Source of the DNA: Rubellicoccus peritrichatus
GTDB taxonomy: Bacteria; Verrucomicrobiota; Verrucomicrobiia; Opitutales; Cerasicoccaceae
DNA: 64,000 bases
Direction of reading: 5' to 3'
NCBI RefSeq assembly: GCF_033100135.1
Contig: NZ_CP136920.1
Location: forward strand, 1,798,001 to 1,862,000
Shown: positions 25,414 to 34,378 of the stretch, piece by piece
Layout of the letters: each line of letters begins with the position of its first letter
Position numbering within the stretch: the stretch's first letter is position 1
Notes under the pieces: generated by a model
What the model saw: the letters and a program-made list of their open reading frames with translations, nothing else
Database searches by the model: none
What the model was told of the DNA's origin: nothing
Program-made: the position numbers and the translations under genes

Positions 25414-26745
25414 CTATACAGCCTGATCCAGCAGATGCGGCCGTTCTTCATACAGTGTTAGAATCAGCTCTCCAAAGAGTGAGTTGACCCAGCCAAACCA
25501 GGGGCGGGTGAACTCTTTGGGATCATTCTTGTGAAAACTTTCATGCATGAATCCGGTTCCGGCATGAGTGGTTTTTAGTATTCGGAGGCATTGGAGAATT
25601 TCCTCATCGTCGTCTGATGTTAATGCACGCATGATGATGGCCATGGGCCAGATATAATCCATTCCAATATGTGGACCGCCGATGCCTTCACCTGCTGAGC
25701 CTTTGAAGAAATATGGATTATCTGGGCCTAGTATGGCAGCACGGGTGTTCTGATAAACCGGATCATTCTTTGAACAGAAACCGAGGTAGGGCAGAGACAG
25801 TAGGCTCGGAATGTTTGCATCATCCATGAAGACTCGTCCGCCGAAACCATCGACTTCGTAGGCGTAAACAGTTTTGCCAGTGGGGTGTTGTTGCATGGCC
25901 TCGTTGCGGATAGCCTGTTCGATTTCTTTGGCAAGCTCTCTACACCCACCTGCGATCATTGTGTCCTGGTAAACCTGGTCTATGAGTTCCGAGATATGGT
26001 TGAGTGTAACGCTAAGGAAGGAATTGGATGGAATCAGGAATGGCAAAAGACAGGCGTCATCCGAAGGGCGAAAAGCTGAACGAACAAGCCCGCATCTTTT
26101 CGAAGGATTTGCCACACCGTCCATGGATAATGTATCGCTACTGCGAGGAGACTGACGCTGAAAAACATAGGAGCGATCGAAGTGCTGTTGCTCTTTGATG
26201 GTATTAAGGGTCGCGATGAGGGCTGATTTCCATCTCCCACCAAAACAGCTCTTATCATTTGTTGCGCTCCAGTAGCCATGTGAGAGGCGGAGGAAGTAGC
26301 ACAATGAATCAATTTCCCATTTGCGTTCATGCACGCCCGGTTTCATTTCTGTGAGGTCATCCTTCCATTTGCCAAGATGCGGCTCGCGATAAAATGCGTT
26401 CGCGTAGGGGTCCAAAAGAATACAACGAGCTTGTCGATTAATCAGGCCACGAAAGAGCGAAGAAAGAGCACTGTCGTCTTTCACAAAGCGTAGATATGGC
26501 CAAATCTGAGCAGCTGAATCTCGTAGCCACATTGCATCGATATCTCCGGTGATGACAAATGTGTCCTCTTTGTCCTTGTTGGAATAGTAGACCGTCGTGT
26601 CGAGGGTATTGGGCAGGCAGTTGCTGAAAAGCCAGGCGATCTCAGGGTTAGCTATCGATGTGCTGATGCGATTGATTGCGTCATCAATCGTGTTGGAGAC
26701 AAAAAGACGCTTTTCAAATGCAGGACGCTGGCATGGATATTTCAT
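25414..26745 (-). CDS. Glycoside hydrolase family 125 exo-alpha-1,6-mannosidase
   Basis: 443 aa if started at ATG 26745 (MKYPCQRPAFEKRLF); an open frame to 26907 adds 54 basic residues of doubtful meaning. The family signatures are FVITGDIDAMWLRDSAAQIW, LLDPYANAFYREPHLGKWKDD, KWEIDSLCYFLRLSHGYW, GPHIGMDYIWPMAIIMRAL and SFHKNDPKEFTRPWFGWVNS. GH125 enzymes are metal-independent, inverting alpha-mannosidases acting on alpha-1,6-mannosides. No signal peptide is visible, so it may act in the cytoplasm on imported mannosides. No other mannan genes lie nearby. Confidence 0.93.
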   Translation of the reverse strand: MKYPCQRPAFEKRLFVSNTIDDAINRISTSIANPEIAWLFSNCLPNTLDTTVYYSNKDKEDTFVITGDIDAMWLRDSAAQIWPYLRFVKDDSALSSLFRGLINRQARCILLDPYANAFYREPHLGKWKDDLTEMKPGVHERKWEIDSLCYFLRLSHGYWSATNDKSCFGGRWKSALIATLNTIKEQQHFDRSYVFQRQSPRSSDTLSMDGVANPSKRCGLVRSAFRPSDDACLLPFLIPSNSFLSVTLNHISELIDQVYQDTMIAGGCRELAKEIEQAIRNEAMQQHPTGKTVYAYEVDGFGGRVFMDDANIPSLLSLPYLGFCSKNDPVYQNTRAAILGPDNPYFFKGSAGEGIGGPHIGMDYIWPMAIIMRALTSDDDEEILQCLRILKTTHAGTGFMHESFHKNDPKEFTRPWFGWVNSLFGELILTLYEERPHLLDQAV

Positions 26746-27010
26746 AGCGAGAGATGATGAAGCTATCTTTCTTGGTATCGGCAAATTTTTTGAAAATATA
26801 TATCCCATTGATATATTTTTGAGTTTATTTCTGTAAATAGTTTTTTGAATTGAGTTTCTTTTGGCCTTCAAGGAAATGGATTGAAGCCGGACTTTGATCA
26901 TGTTCATTTGAAGGTTTGGATAGCCTGGAGCAGGAAAAGGAACCCATCTGCGTCCCTTTTGTCTGGTCTTTTTGCCTATCCTTTCTTTTATCCGACCCTT
27001 TCCCCTATTT

Positions 27011-28741
27011 ATGGCTCATCGCAAAGGATTCTTTTATCGATTTCGCATCCCATTTCGCATTTTGGGCATTTTATTGGTTTTTGCCTTGGCGGCTGCTTTA
27101 GGTTTGTTCTTAGCCAAGCTGGGGCCGCGTAAAGTCAGTGATTCTGAACTGGCCGAGCTGAATCTGTCAGCAAGTCAAGTTGCCGAGATTGTTGCTGAGG
27201 CTGAAGACCTGGACGAGCAATACGATGCCATAGAAAAACTGAGAAAGCCTACAGAAGAGGATTTGGCACTACTTAGAGGAGCCCAAGACAAGCTAGTGGA
27301 GGCTCTTGACGCTGCTGGTGGCTCGAATGCTGAGATTCGCATTGCTCTCGATAAGGCGCGTCAGCGATTCCAAAATGCAATGGCTGAAAAGCTTTATGAA
27401 GAGAGCCAGCGCCTTGAGGTTGAAATCGCTGGTGTCTCGGCCAATGACCCCAAAGCACGTATCAAATTGTACACTCAGGCCATCGCATTGCAGGAGGAAA
27501 TTAACAAAGATTATGCGATGAGCAACAGGCGCGATATTGGCAGGCAGACCAGACTGGAGCGTGAGCGCGGAATGCTTCAGGCAAAGCCTTTGTATGAAAA
27601 AAGCATAGCAGCACAGGAAGAAGCCGAGTTGGCTATTGAAGCACAGGATTGGGATGCCGCAGGTATCGCGCTCGAACGTGCCATTGATTCCCAGAAGACT
27701 CTTAATATGGAGTTCCGGGGTTTGAAGTACGCCGACTTGAATCGATTGTCCGAGTTGGAAGTTGATCTGGTCTCGCTCAAGTCCGGCCGTATCTACGATC
27801 GAATTAAGGAGCTGGAGGAAGCAGGTGATGAAGCATTGGAAGCCGGTAATTATCGAGAGTCTGCCGGTGTGTATGTCAAAGCTGAGCGGCTTCAACAGCA
27901 ATTGAACCGTGACTTCCCAGGTAGTCGCTTTGCCTCTTCTCAAAGGGTTGAAGATTTTCAAACACTGCAGGAAACGGCTTTGGGGAGTGAATTGGCCAAG
28001 GAAATAAAGACAGAGTTGGGCATGCTCGATAAAAGCTTACGTGGCAGGAATGTCTGGGAGGCTTCCGATCAGATTCAAAACCTTAACCAGAAGATAAAGC
28101 AATTCTCTGAGACTTATCCGCGCAACACGACAATTACCGATGAAGAGAAGGTGAAATTACAGTTTCTCGAATTTGTTCAGAATGATTTGGCACTCCTTCA
28201 GGACCGAATTTATGGACAATTGATTCTCATTCCAGATAGCAATGATTGGCATCTGCTCAGGACGGAAGTGTCTCAGGCCTTATTTACCAGTATTATGCTC
28301 AGTAACCCCAGCCGGCGTAAAGGTGAACTTTTTCCCGTTGATTCCATTACCTGGGATGAAGCAAAGGACTTCTGCCAGAAAGCTTCATGGTTATTGGCTA
28401 GACCAGTTCGTTTGCCGACGCAGGCTGAGTTTTCCGTCTCAATCGGTCCATTAAGATATGTTAACCTTGATAGCGTTTCATGGAATCAGCAAAATAGTGG
28501 TGGGGTGACCCACGAAGTTGGTACGAAGGAGGCAAATGCAGCCGGATACCATGATTTACTTGGTAATGTTGCTGAATGGCTTGAATCTGATTCGCTCCCT
28601 GGGGATTCCGAGGGTTTTCTGGCTGGTGGAAGTGCAGAGACCTCGATCGATGCGTTAGTCGACAAACCAATTGAGATTTTGAATCGCCGGACACGTAATC
28701 GCTTGAATGGCTTCCGAATTGCTGTGAGAATTGAAGAATGA
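27011..28741 (+). CDS. Membrane-anchored coiled-coil protein with FGE/SUMF1-like C-domain
   Basis: About 576 aa from ATG at 27011 (MAHRKGFFYRF); an earlier in-frame ATG at 26972 is less likely. One membrane segment at about 15-36, then a long Glu/Ala/Leu-rich helical region (about 45-430) with tetratricopeptide-like periodicity. The C-terminal domain resembles formylglycine-generating enzymes: EVSQALFTSIMLSNPSR, FPVDSITWDEAKDFC, RPVRLPTQAEF, DLLGNVAEWLES and LNGFRIAVRIE. The catalytic Cys pair of true FGEs is not visible, so this is probably a binding or structural version of the fold. A 47-residue membrane peptide is encoded immediately after. Confidence 0.82.
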   Translation: MAHRKGFFYRFRIPFRILGILLVFALAAALGLFLAKLGPRKVSDSELAELNLSASQVAEIVAEAEDLDEQYDAIEKLRKPTEEDLALLRGAQDKLVEALDAAGGSNAEIRIALDKARQRFQNAMAEKLYEESQRLEVEIAGVSANDPKARIKLYTQAIALQEEINKDYAMSNRRDIGRQTRLERERGMLQAKPLYEKSIAAQEEAELAIEAQDWDAAGIALERAIDSQKTLNMEFRGLKYADLNRLSELEVDLVSLKSGRIYDRIKELEEAGDEALEAGNYRESAGVYVKAERLQQQLNRDFPGSRFASSQRVEDFQTLQETALGSELAKEIKTELGMLDKSLRGRNVWEASDQIQNLNQKIKQFSETYPRNTTITDEEKVKLQFLEFVQNDLALLQDRIYGQLILIPDSNDWHLLRTEVSQALFTSIMLSNPSRRKGELFPVDSITWDEAKDFCQKASWLLARPVRLPTQAEFSVSIGPLRYVNLDSVSWNQQNSGGVTHEVGTKEANAAGYHDLLGNVAEWLESDSLPGDSEGFLAGGSAETSIDALVDKPIEILNRRTRNRLNGFRIAVRIEE

Positions 28742-28881
28742 AAGAACCAGGCGATAGCGACAAGCAACCAGAGCTTTCACCGGAAGAGCAGGCGAAGGCT
28801 GATCGTGCTGTGAAGATTCTTTATGGAGTCATGGCACTTTTTATTATTCTTCCTTTTGTCTTTCTCATACTGAGGAAATGA
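28738..28881 (+). CDS. Small single-pass membrane protein (47 aa)
   Basis: ATG at 28738 overlaps the TGA of the FGE-like gene (ATGA), a typical coupled start. The 47-residue product has a charged N-terminal half (MKEPGDSDKQPELSPEEQ) and one C-terminal membrane helix (about 26-45, YGVMALFIILPFVFLILR). I know no family for it. Coupling suggests it works with the membrane-anchored coiled-coil protein encoded just before. Confidence 0.65.
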   Translation: MKEPGDSDKQPELSPEEQAKADRAVKILYGVMALFIILPFVFLILRK

Positions 28882-28974
28882 ACGAGCTTTGTGTGTCGGG
28901 CATCAGTTTTCTTGTTTCATTTTAATTTGGCAGGTGATATTCTCTTATAGCATGGCTACCTCGTATTAACGCCT

Positions 28975-29985
28975 ATGAATAGAACTTTCTTTATCATCCG
29001 AGCCTTCTTTTTTACCCTCTGTATCATTGGTGCGTGGCTGCTATGGTACGCTGCTGGTTTTGAAGTGACTCAAGCACCGTCGAAACTGCTCCTCTATCTT
29101 TTTACAGGTGTGTTGCTTGGGGCATTGACTATTCTGGTCGATATTTTTCTAAAAGGTTTTTCCCTTCGGGGGCTGACGGCGGTTACTTTCGGCTTGGCGA
29201 TGGGGGGTCTGATCGCCTTTCTCATTTCCTCATCGCCACTCTTGGAAAAGGGCGACGCTCATACCATATTCCTCGTTCGGCTTGGGCTGTTTGTTATTTC
29301 AATGTACCTTGGGACGGTTATCGCTCTTCGTGGAAGGGATGAATTCAATTTGGTGATACCATACATCAAATTTGTGCCGCAAAAGGTGGACTCTCAGGTT
29401 GTTGTCGTTGATACGAGTGCTTTGATTGATGGCCGGATTCATGGTATTTGCAAAAGCGGATTTATGGCTTCTGAACTTGTTGTGCCCAGGTTTGTTATTG
29501 ATGAATTACAGCATATCGCAGACTCCACAGACCCATCAAGGCAAGCCAGAGGGCGTAAGGGCTTGCAGGTCTTGAATGAGCTGCGAAAACTCGAGAACAT
29601 TCACTTGTCGATTCAGGAGAGCGATCTTGGGAATCGCGAACAAGTGGATGCCAAGCTCATCTTTGTTGCGCAGTCCCTTAAGGCCCGCTTACTCACTCTG
29701 GACTTTAATTTGGCCAAGCTGGCTGAATTTCAGGGCGTAGATTGGTTGAACATCAATTCTCTGGCAAAGGCTTTGAATCCTGAAGTGTTTGTTGGCGAGA
29801 AATTTGACATTGAGCTTATCAAAACTGGTAAAGACGAGGGGCAGGCGATTGGCTATCTGGGAGATGGCTCGATGGTTGTTGTCAATGATGGTGAGGCAAT
29901 GATTGGCCAGACGGCTCATGTCGAAGTTGTCAGCATTTTACCCTCGGCTGGAGGACGAATGGCATTTTGTAAGCTGATTCGCTAA
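28975..29985 (+). CDS. PIN-TRAM membrane protein (YacL-like)
   Basis: 336 aa. Four N-terminal membrane helices (about 6-28, 38-60, 66-86, 100-118), then a PIN domain starting VVVDTSALIDGRI with the first catalytic Asp at 146 and later acidic residues in FVIDELQHIAD and LLTLDFNLAKLA, then a C-terminal TRAM domain (GQAIGYLGDGSMVVVNDGE to the end). This is the YacL-type architecture; PIN domains are Mg-dependent ribonucleases and TRAM binds RNA, but the substrate of YacL-like proteins is not established. Confidence 0.93.
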   Translation: MNRTFFIIRAFFFTLCIIGAWLLWYAAGFEVTQAPSKLLLYLFTGVLLGALTILVDIFLKGFSLRGLTAVTFGLAMGGLIAFLISSSPLLEKGDAHTIFLVRLGLFVISMYLGTVIALRGRDEFNLVIPYIKFVPQKVDSQVVVVDTSALIDGRIHGICKSGFMASELVVPRFVIDELQHIADSTDPSRQARGRKGLQVLNELRKLENIHLSIQESDLGNREQVDAKLIFVAQSLKARLLTLDFNLAKLAEFQGVDWLNINSLAKALNPEVFVGEKFDIELIKTGKDEGQAIGYLGDGSMVVVNDGEAMIGQTAHVEVVSILPSAGGRMAFCKLIR

Positions 29986-30111
29986 AAACCTGCAATAAAA
30001 GTGTAAAAAATGCGTAAATAGGGGGTCTAGGGGGTGAAATAGGGCCTTTGACTCTAATTTTTGATGCTTTTTGCTTGGAAATCCCCCAGAAATCTACATG
30101 GTTTTATCCAA

Positions 30112-30130
30112 TTCTCGTTAAATACGAGAA
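30112..30130. promoter_or_regulatory. 7-bp perfect inverted repeat upstream of prepilin gene
   Basis: TTCTCGT-TAAAT-ACGAGAA lies 44 bases before the pilin ATG. An AT-rich stretch with -10-like hexamers (around 30141-30160) follows it. It may be an operator for the pilin promoter; no sigma-54 type -24/-12 box was recognised. Confidence 0.35.
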
Positions 30131-30173
30131 GACCCAAGTCTAATATAGTTATAACTAATAAAACCTGAATATC

Positions 30174-30521
30174 ATGAATAATACTAAAAGCAAAAAAGGT
30201 TTCACACTTGTGGAAATCATGATCGTTGTAGTTATTATCGGCCTCTTGGCTGCTATGGCTATTCCAGCGTTCAACAAAGTTCGTGAGCAATCACGTGAGA
30301 AGTCTATCACCAACAATCTTCGTCAGATCGCTTCTGCTGGTCAGCAGTACATCCTCGAAGAAGGTGAAACACAAGTTACATTCACTGCACTCGAAGGCAC
30401 TTACTTCCCAACAATCGCTCAGGTCTCTGGTGAGAACTACAATGCGTTGATCGTCGGTGAAGATGGTGGTTCTTTGGTAGTGACTACCTCTGGTGGTGAC
30501 ACGATTATCTACACCTACTAA
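30174..30521 (+). CDS. Type IV prepilin-like protein
   Basis: 115 aa. A short basic leader ends in KKG, cleaved before FTLVEIMIVVVIIGLLAAMA, with the conserved Glu at mature position 5; the helix continues as FNKVREQSREKSITNNLRQI, then a small beta-rich C-terminal domain. It would be processed by prepilin peptidase and assembled into a pilus or pseudopilus. Codon use is markedly biased (almost all Gly as GGT, Ile mostly ATC), which suggests high expression. It stands alone with its own terminator. No other pilus genes are in the window. Confidence 0.93.
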   Translation: MNNTKSKKGFTLVEIMIVVVIIGLLAAMAIPAFNKVREQSREKSITNNLRQIASAGQQYILEEGETQVTFTALEGTYFPTIAQVSGENYNALIVGEDGGSLVVTTSGGDTIIYTY

Positions 30522-30550
30522 TCGAATCGTTTTATTTCTTTAACATTCTG

Positions 30551-30581
30551 GGCCGCCCGAGATATTTTGGGCGGCCTTTTT
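30551..30581 (+). terminator. Rho-independent terminator after prepilin gene
   Basis: Perfect 8-bp GC stem GGCCGCCC (30551-30558) and GGGCGGCC (30569-30576) followed by TTTTT. It lies 29 bases after the pilin stop and separates it from the following membrane glycosyltransferase. Confidence 0.93.
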
Positions 30582-30623
30582 GTTTACAAATGCGTTGAAA
30601 ATTAAAGGCTAATTCTTTTCCAA

Positions 30624-32447
30624 ATGAATCTTAACAGCCGTTCACGAATTTTACTCTTAATTGTAGTCGGGTTGTGCTCTTTTGCCTTCGGTTATTTTGT
30701 TCTGGAGGCATATCCCGCAATCAATGTATTCAAAAAAGTAGCCTATTGGGCAATGACGCTTGGCTTTGGGTTGTTCATTTTTTTCCTTTTTCGGGTATTG
30801 CGCGAAGCATGGAGAGAGAATGGTGGCAGGCCTGACCGGAAACTTATCTATGCCTACCTTGGTGTCGTTTGCGTAGGGTCTTTATTTATGTATCGTGCTG
30901 AAACGCCTGCATTTCGCATGGTCATGGATGATCATATTATAGCAGCAACTTCAAAGCAGCTTCATGAGCATCGACTCGCTGTTGCTCCAAGCCGGATCAT
31001 TAACATTAACAACAATTTTGTGATGACTCATCACTGGATTGATAAGCGACCGATCTTCTTTGCTTACCTGGGTTCGATAGTGAGCGATTTGACGGGATAT
31101 CGGGCTAAAAATACTGTGTATCTGAATCTGATCCTTGGTGGTGTCTTGATGGCTTTGGTGTTTGGTTTTGGAAGAAGCATTGGTGGCTATAAGGTTGGGA
31201 TTGGAGCAGTTGCACTCCTGATTAGTGCGCCAATGATTAGTAACCTTGCTTCTGGTGGTGGATTGGAAACATGCAATCTTGTCATGATTGTAACCACCAT
31301 GTGGGCTGGAAGTGCTTATCTAAAAAGGCCTAATACTGACCGGTTTGGCTTGTTTACAATGTCCGCTGTCCTGCTTGCTCAGACTCGATATGAATCCGTC
31401 ATTTTTCTTTTGCCGGTTGGTTTGACCATATTCTATTCATGGTATCGTGAGCGTAAGGTTTTTCTACCGTATTTTGTCTATGTTTGCCCGGTCCTTCTGA
31501 TCCCCTATGTCCTGCAACATCGTATATTCGAGGTCAACGACGGGATGTGGCAGATGCGAGATGTCCATCGTGGAGAGAATCCATTCGGGTTCGAATATTT
31601 CTATGATAACCTGGCTAGCGCGATACATGTGTTCTTCTCCTCCGAAGGAACTTTTGGTAATTCAATTCTACTATCAGCAGTTGGTGTTATTGCTATGGTC
31701 ATGTTTGCTGTTTTAGCGCTTCGCCATTACAGAGATTTTCGGGGTATCAATTCATCTCTTCAAAGTCTGATCTTTTTTTCAGTCGGATTCGTTCTATTAT
31801 TTTTAATCCTCATGTTATACGCATGGGAGTTTGATCACCCTGTGATTCGGCGCCTGGCTGCGCCGCTTATGCTGCCCTTGGCATTTGGTGCAGCGTACTT
31901 TGTTTTTTCTTACCTCCGAAATGCTGTTTTCCACAAAGTCGCTTTTGGGGTAATCGCACTTTATTTCTTATTTGCGGCATTTCCCGATACCTCGAAGCGT
32001 GAGTACCTGCACGAAAATAATGCCTATCAGGATTATCAGGCGGCCGAGAAGTATATGGAAATGCGTGAAGGGGATCGATTGTTCGTTATATCTGAAAATG
32101 TGTCATTCTTCGCTTTATATCCTGTGGAAGTGCTTCGGCTTGCGGAAGCACCTTTTCGGGCTAAGCAAATAAAGTATTATATTAATCAACCGGGGTCTCC
32201 TGATTTACTGGTATTTCGCCGCATGGTGTGGAGTCCTGAAAAAAATGATTACATCGATGATGGGCGCTTTAAACTGGATGAGGATATCTTTGAGTATGAG
32301 GTCGTTTGGGAAGATGCTTATCAGGAAGTCATGAAGGCACAATTTCTGCGTATCACCGACGTCAGGGATGTCGATATGCCAAAACCTGAAGTCGAGCCCG
32401 AAACCTGGGAAGAGTATCTTAACTTTTGGGCGCAGAATATTCCCTAA
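30624..32447 (+). CDS. GT-C fold membrane glycosyltransferase (family 39-like)
   Basis: 607 aa polytopic protein with about 11-12 membrane helices. The first periplasmic loop carries the acidic metal/catalytic-like motif MVMDDHIIAATSKQ and later KRPIFFAYLGSIVSDL, the arrangement of GT-C (PMT/ArnT-like) enzymes that use polyprenyl-phosphate sugars. A soluble C-terminal tail follows (about 500-607). Acceptor unknown; adjacency to the prepilin gene allows pilin glycosylation as a guess, although a strong terminator separates them. It faces a second GT-C gene at its 3' end, with 15 bases between the stops. Confidence 0.72.
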   Translation: MNLNSRSRILLLIVVGLCSFAFGYFVLEAYPAINVFKKVAYWAMTLGFGLFIFFLFRVLREAWRENGGRPDRKLIYAYLGVVCVGSLFMYRAETPAFRMVMDDHIIAATSKQLHEHRLAVAPSRIININNNFVMTHHWIDKRPIFFAYLGSIVSDLTGYRAKNTVYLNLILGGVLMALVFGFGRSIGGYKVGIGAVALLISAPMISNLASGGGLETCNLVMIVTTMWAGSAYLKRPNTDRFGLFTMSAVLLAQTRYESVIFLLPVGLTIFYSWYRERKVFLPYFVYVCPVLLIPYVLQHRIFEVNDGMWQMRDVHRGENPFGFEYFYDNLASAIHVFFSSEGTFGNSILLSAVGVIAMVMFAVLALRHYRDFRGINSSLQSLIFFSVGFVLLFLILMLYAWEFDHPVIRRLAAPLMLPLAFGAAYFVFSYLRNAVFHKVAFGVIALYFLFAAFPDTSKREYLHENNAYQDYQAAEKYMEMREGDRLFVISENVSFFALYPVEVLRLAEAPFRAKQIKYYINQPGSPDLLVFRRMVWSPEKNDYIDDGRFKLDEDIFEYEVVWEDAYQEVMKAQFLRITDVRDVDMPKPEVEPETWEEYLNFWAQNIP

Positions 32448-32462
32448 CAGGAATTTTTCTAC

Positions 32463-34340
32463 CTATCTCCAGAGGACTAAAAAGACTCCACCCGGAGTAA
32501 CTGCTCCGTTTGGAAAATGTTTTTGGAAGTCCTGAATTAATGGAAGTGGCAGTTGAGGTTGGAATTCCACGCGTAACTTTAATACGACTACTTTAACACC
32601 CAGTTCATTCAATTCTTCCATGGTTTCTTCAAACCATTGTCTACCTTCTCCTTCGGCAAATGGGATGCCCCATGTGTATGGAAACGCTGGCTCTCGGTTG
32701 GCTAGAAAGTAAACTTCTGGCGCGTCCTTTAATACAAAGATAGGTTCGTCTGGCTTTGAATGGCTTTGTATTAGCTCGATGAGTTTCGTGTAAGTTGCCA
32801 CATCAAAATCGTAAGCCAGAATGTTTTTTGATCGTTCAAGATCCAGCTTGTTCAAGCTGATCTCTCTTGACTCTATACCAAGCCTGGCCGTGTTTTTCCC
32901 ATGCATTGCGATTGGGGGAAAGGCACATAAGAACAATAGTAAGATGATTGTGAGTGCTCTATTAGGCAGAGCTGATGCGTTGCTGATTTCAGCAGCCAAG
33001 AGTAAGCCGAAAGGGGCCGTATATAAAAAGTAGATGCCGTGAGCGAAGGGGAATTGGATTAGTGCAATACAGGCAGTAAATGCGGCTAATGTAAAAAGCC
33101 TTCTTTGAGCATCCTCCGGTAATTGACTCTTTCGCAAGTACAACAAGGTGATACTGGCAATAATTCCCAATGGCAATAGTGTGCGGAATGCGCCCCATGC
33201 TGTTTGATAGTAAGCTCTATCAGTGTTGGCAATGTAGAGAATATATCCAAACGAAACAAACAGTGCAATTCCGCCCAAGGCGATGAGTACTTTTGAATTT
33301 AGAATTTTAGGAGGTAAAACTGTGACGATAAATGTAAGGGCAACCGGCACAGCTCCCATTACAGTGAAAGTATGGATCAATGAAGGCCGGAGAGAAATAC
33401 CTAAAGCACGCCCCAAGGTATCGACAAACTGATGCTGATAGAATGCACCAAGGACTCCGTTAGTTGCGAGGTAGGCGATGAATATCAGCATTGGAATGGC
33501 AAACCCGGCGATCACAGGTAGGGCTTGATAGATCAAATCCTTCCAGCGAGTCAATAATGCTGGCGAGTTTCCATTTATCTCCCGGTAAATCAAGTAACCA
33601 CTTACTGCGATCAAAGGCACGCAGAAGAATAGCAACATCGAAATCACATCCTCGTCAGGAGCACCAAGAATCATGATGCCAACTGCAAGGGGAACCGCAC
33701 TAAGCCCCAAGGTGATGGACAATTTCGTCAGTAAGGATGCCTTGCCTGTTTCCTTTGTGTATCCTGACTGGTTTTGGTAAACTAAAACGTATGCTAAGGC
33801 CGCAATTAGATAAAGCCCGGTCAGCTTTATTAGAACAGAGAAACCAGCCAGGACACCGCAGAGAAACCACATCTTTCGTGATTTGATACCCTTGTCGCCA
33901 ACAATGAGCGCGCATGCGATCATTGCGAGGAACAGGTTGTACCACGAAGGCATGGCCGTACTGTAATTTAACGGCCCCCAATAGACGATTGCTATCGTCG
34001 TGAGTGCAGCTTCCGGAAGGTAAAGCTTAGTGGTGAATGAACGGGTAACTGCGATTAAGGCGATGGCGGCAACGAAGAATAGGGCAAACCGCAACACTCC
34101 TGCATCATATCCTCCAACTTGAAAAACCAGCGCATGGAAAAAATCAAGGCCTCCGTTGTAGACTGGTAATATCTCTTTGTAGAGCGTGTCGCCTTCATTC
34201 AATCGCCAGGCTGCCAGGGATACTGAACCGTCATCGTGCGGCTTCCAGTAACGGCTCATATAAGGGACCTGATATAGAATTCCTATTGCGACGATTACAT
34301 AGACGACAATTGTTTTAAGGGACAATGTTCGACTAGTCAT
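32463..34340 (-). CDS. Glycosyltransferase family 39-like membrane protein (ArnT/PMT type)
   Basis: 625 aa, multi-spanning. The first periplasmic loop has WKPHDDGSVSLAAWRLNEGD with the acidic pair, then VYNGGLDFFHALVFQVGG, typical of GT39 enzymes. A C-terminal soluble segment (about 500-625) follows the last helix. It should transfer a sugar from an undecaprenyl-phosphate carrier to a lipid or protein in the periplasm. It is the last gene of a nine-gene minus-strand operon that also encodes a polyprenyl-phosphate sugar synthase (34972-35922), which would supply its donor. Confidence 0.88.
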   Translation of the reverse strand: MTSRTLSLKTIVVYVIVAIGILYQVPYMSRYWKPHDDGSVSLAAWRLNEGDTLYKEILPVYNGGLDFFHALVFQVGGYDAGVLRFALFFVAAIALIAVTRSFTTKLYLPEAALTTIAIVYWGPLNYSTAMPSWYNLFLAMIACALIVGDKGIKSRKMWFLCGVLAGFSVLIKLTGLYLIAALAYVLVYQNQSGYTKETGKASLLTKLSITLGLSAVPLAVGIMILGAPDEDVISMLLFFCVPLIAVSGYLIYREINGNSPALLTRWKDLIYQALPVIAGFAIPMLIFIAYLATNGVLGAFYQHQFVDTLGRALGISLRPSLIHTFTVMGAVPVALTFIVTVLPPKILNSKVLIALGGIALFVSFGYILYIANTDRAYYQTAWGAFRTLLPLGIIASITLLYLRKSQLPEDAQRRLFTLAAFTACIALIQFPFAHGIYFLYTAPFGLLLAAEISNASALPNRALTIILLLFLCAFPPIAMHGKNTARLGIESREISLNKLDLERSKNILAYDFDVATYTKLIELIQSHSKPDEPIFVLKDAPEVYFLANREPAFPYTWGIPFAEGEGRQWFEETMEELNELGVKVVVLKLRVEFQPQLPLPLIQDFQKHFPNGAVTPGGVFLVLWR

Positions 34341-34378
34341 ATAGAAGAAGCTTTCGTGTTGCTAGGCATTGGGTGCTG

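Noticed and set aside
27293-27961. 222-codon minus-strand frame inside the coiled-coil protein gene
   Set aside because: It lies antisense to a gene with a convincing membrane anchor and domain order; no ribosome site or family match.
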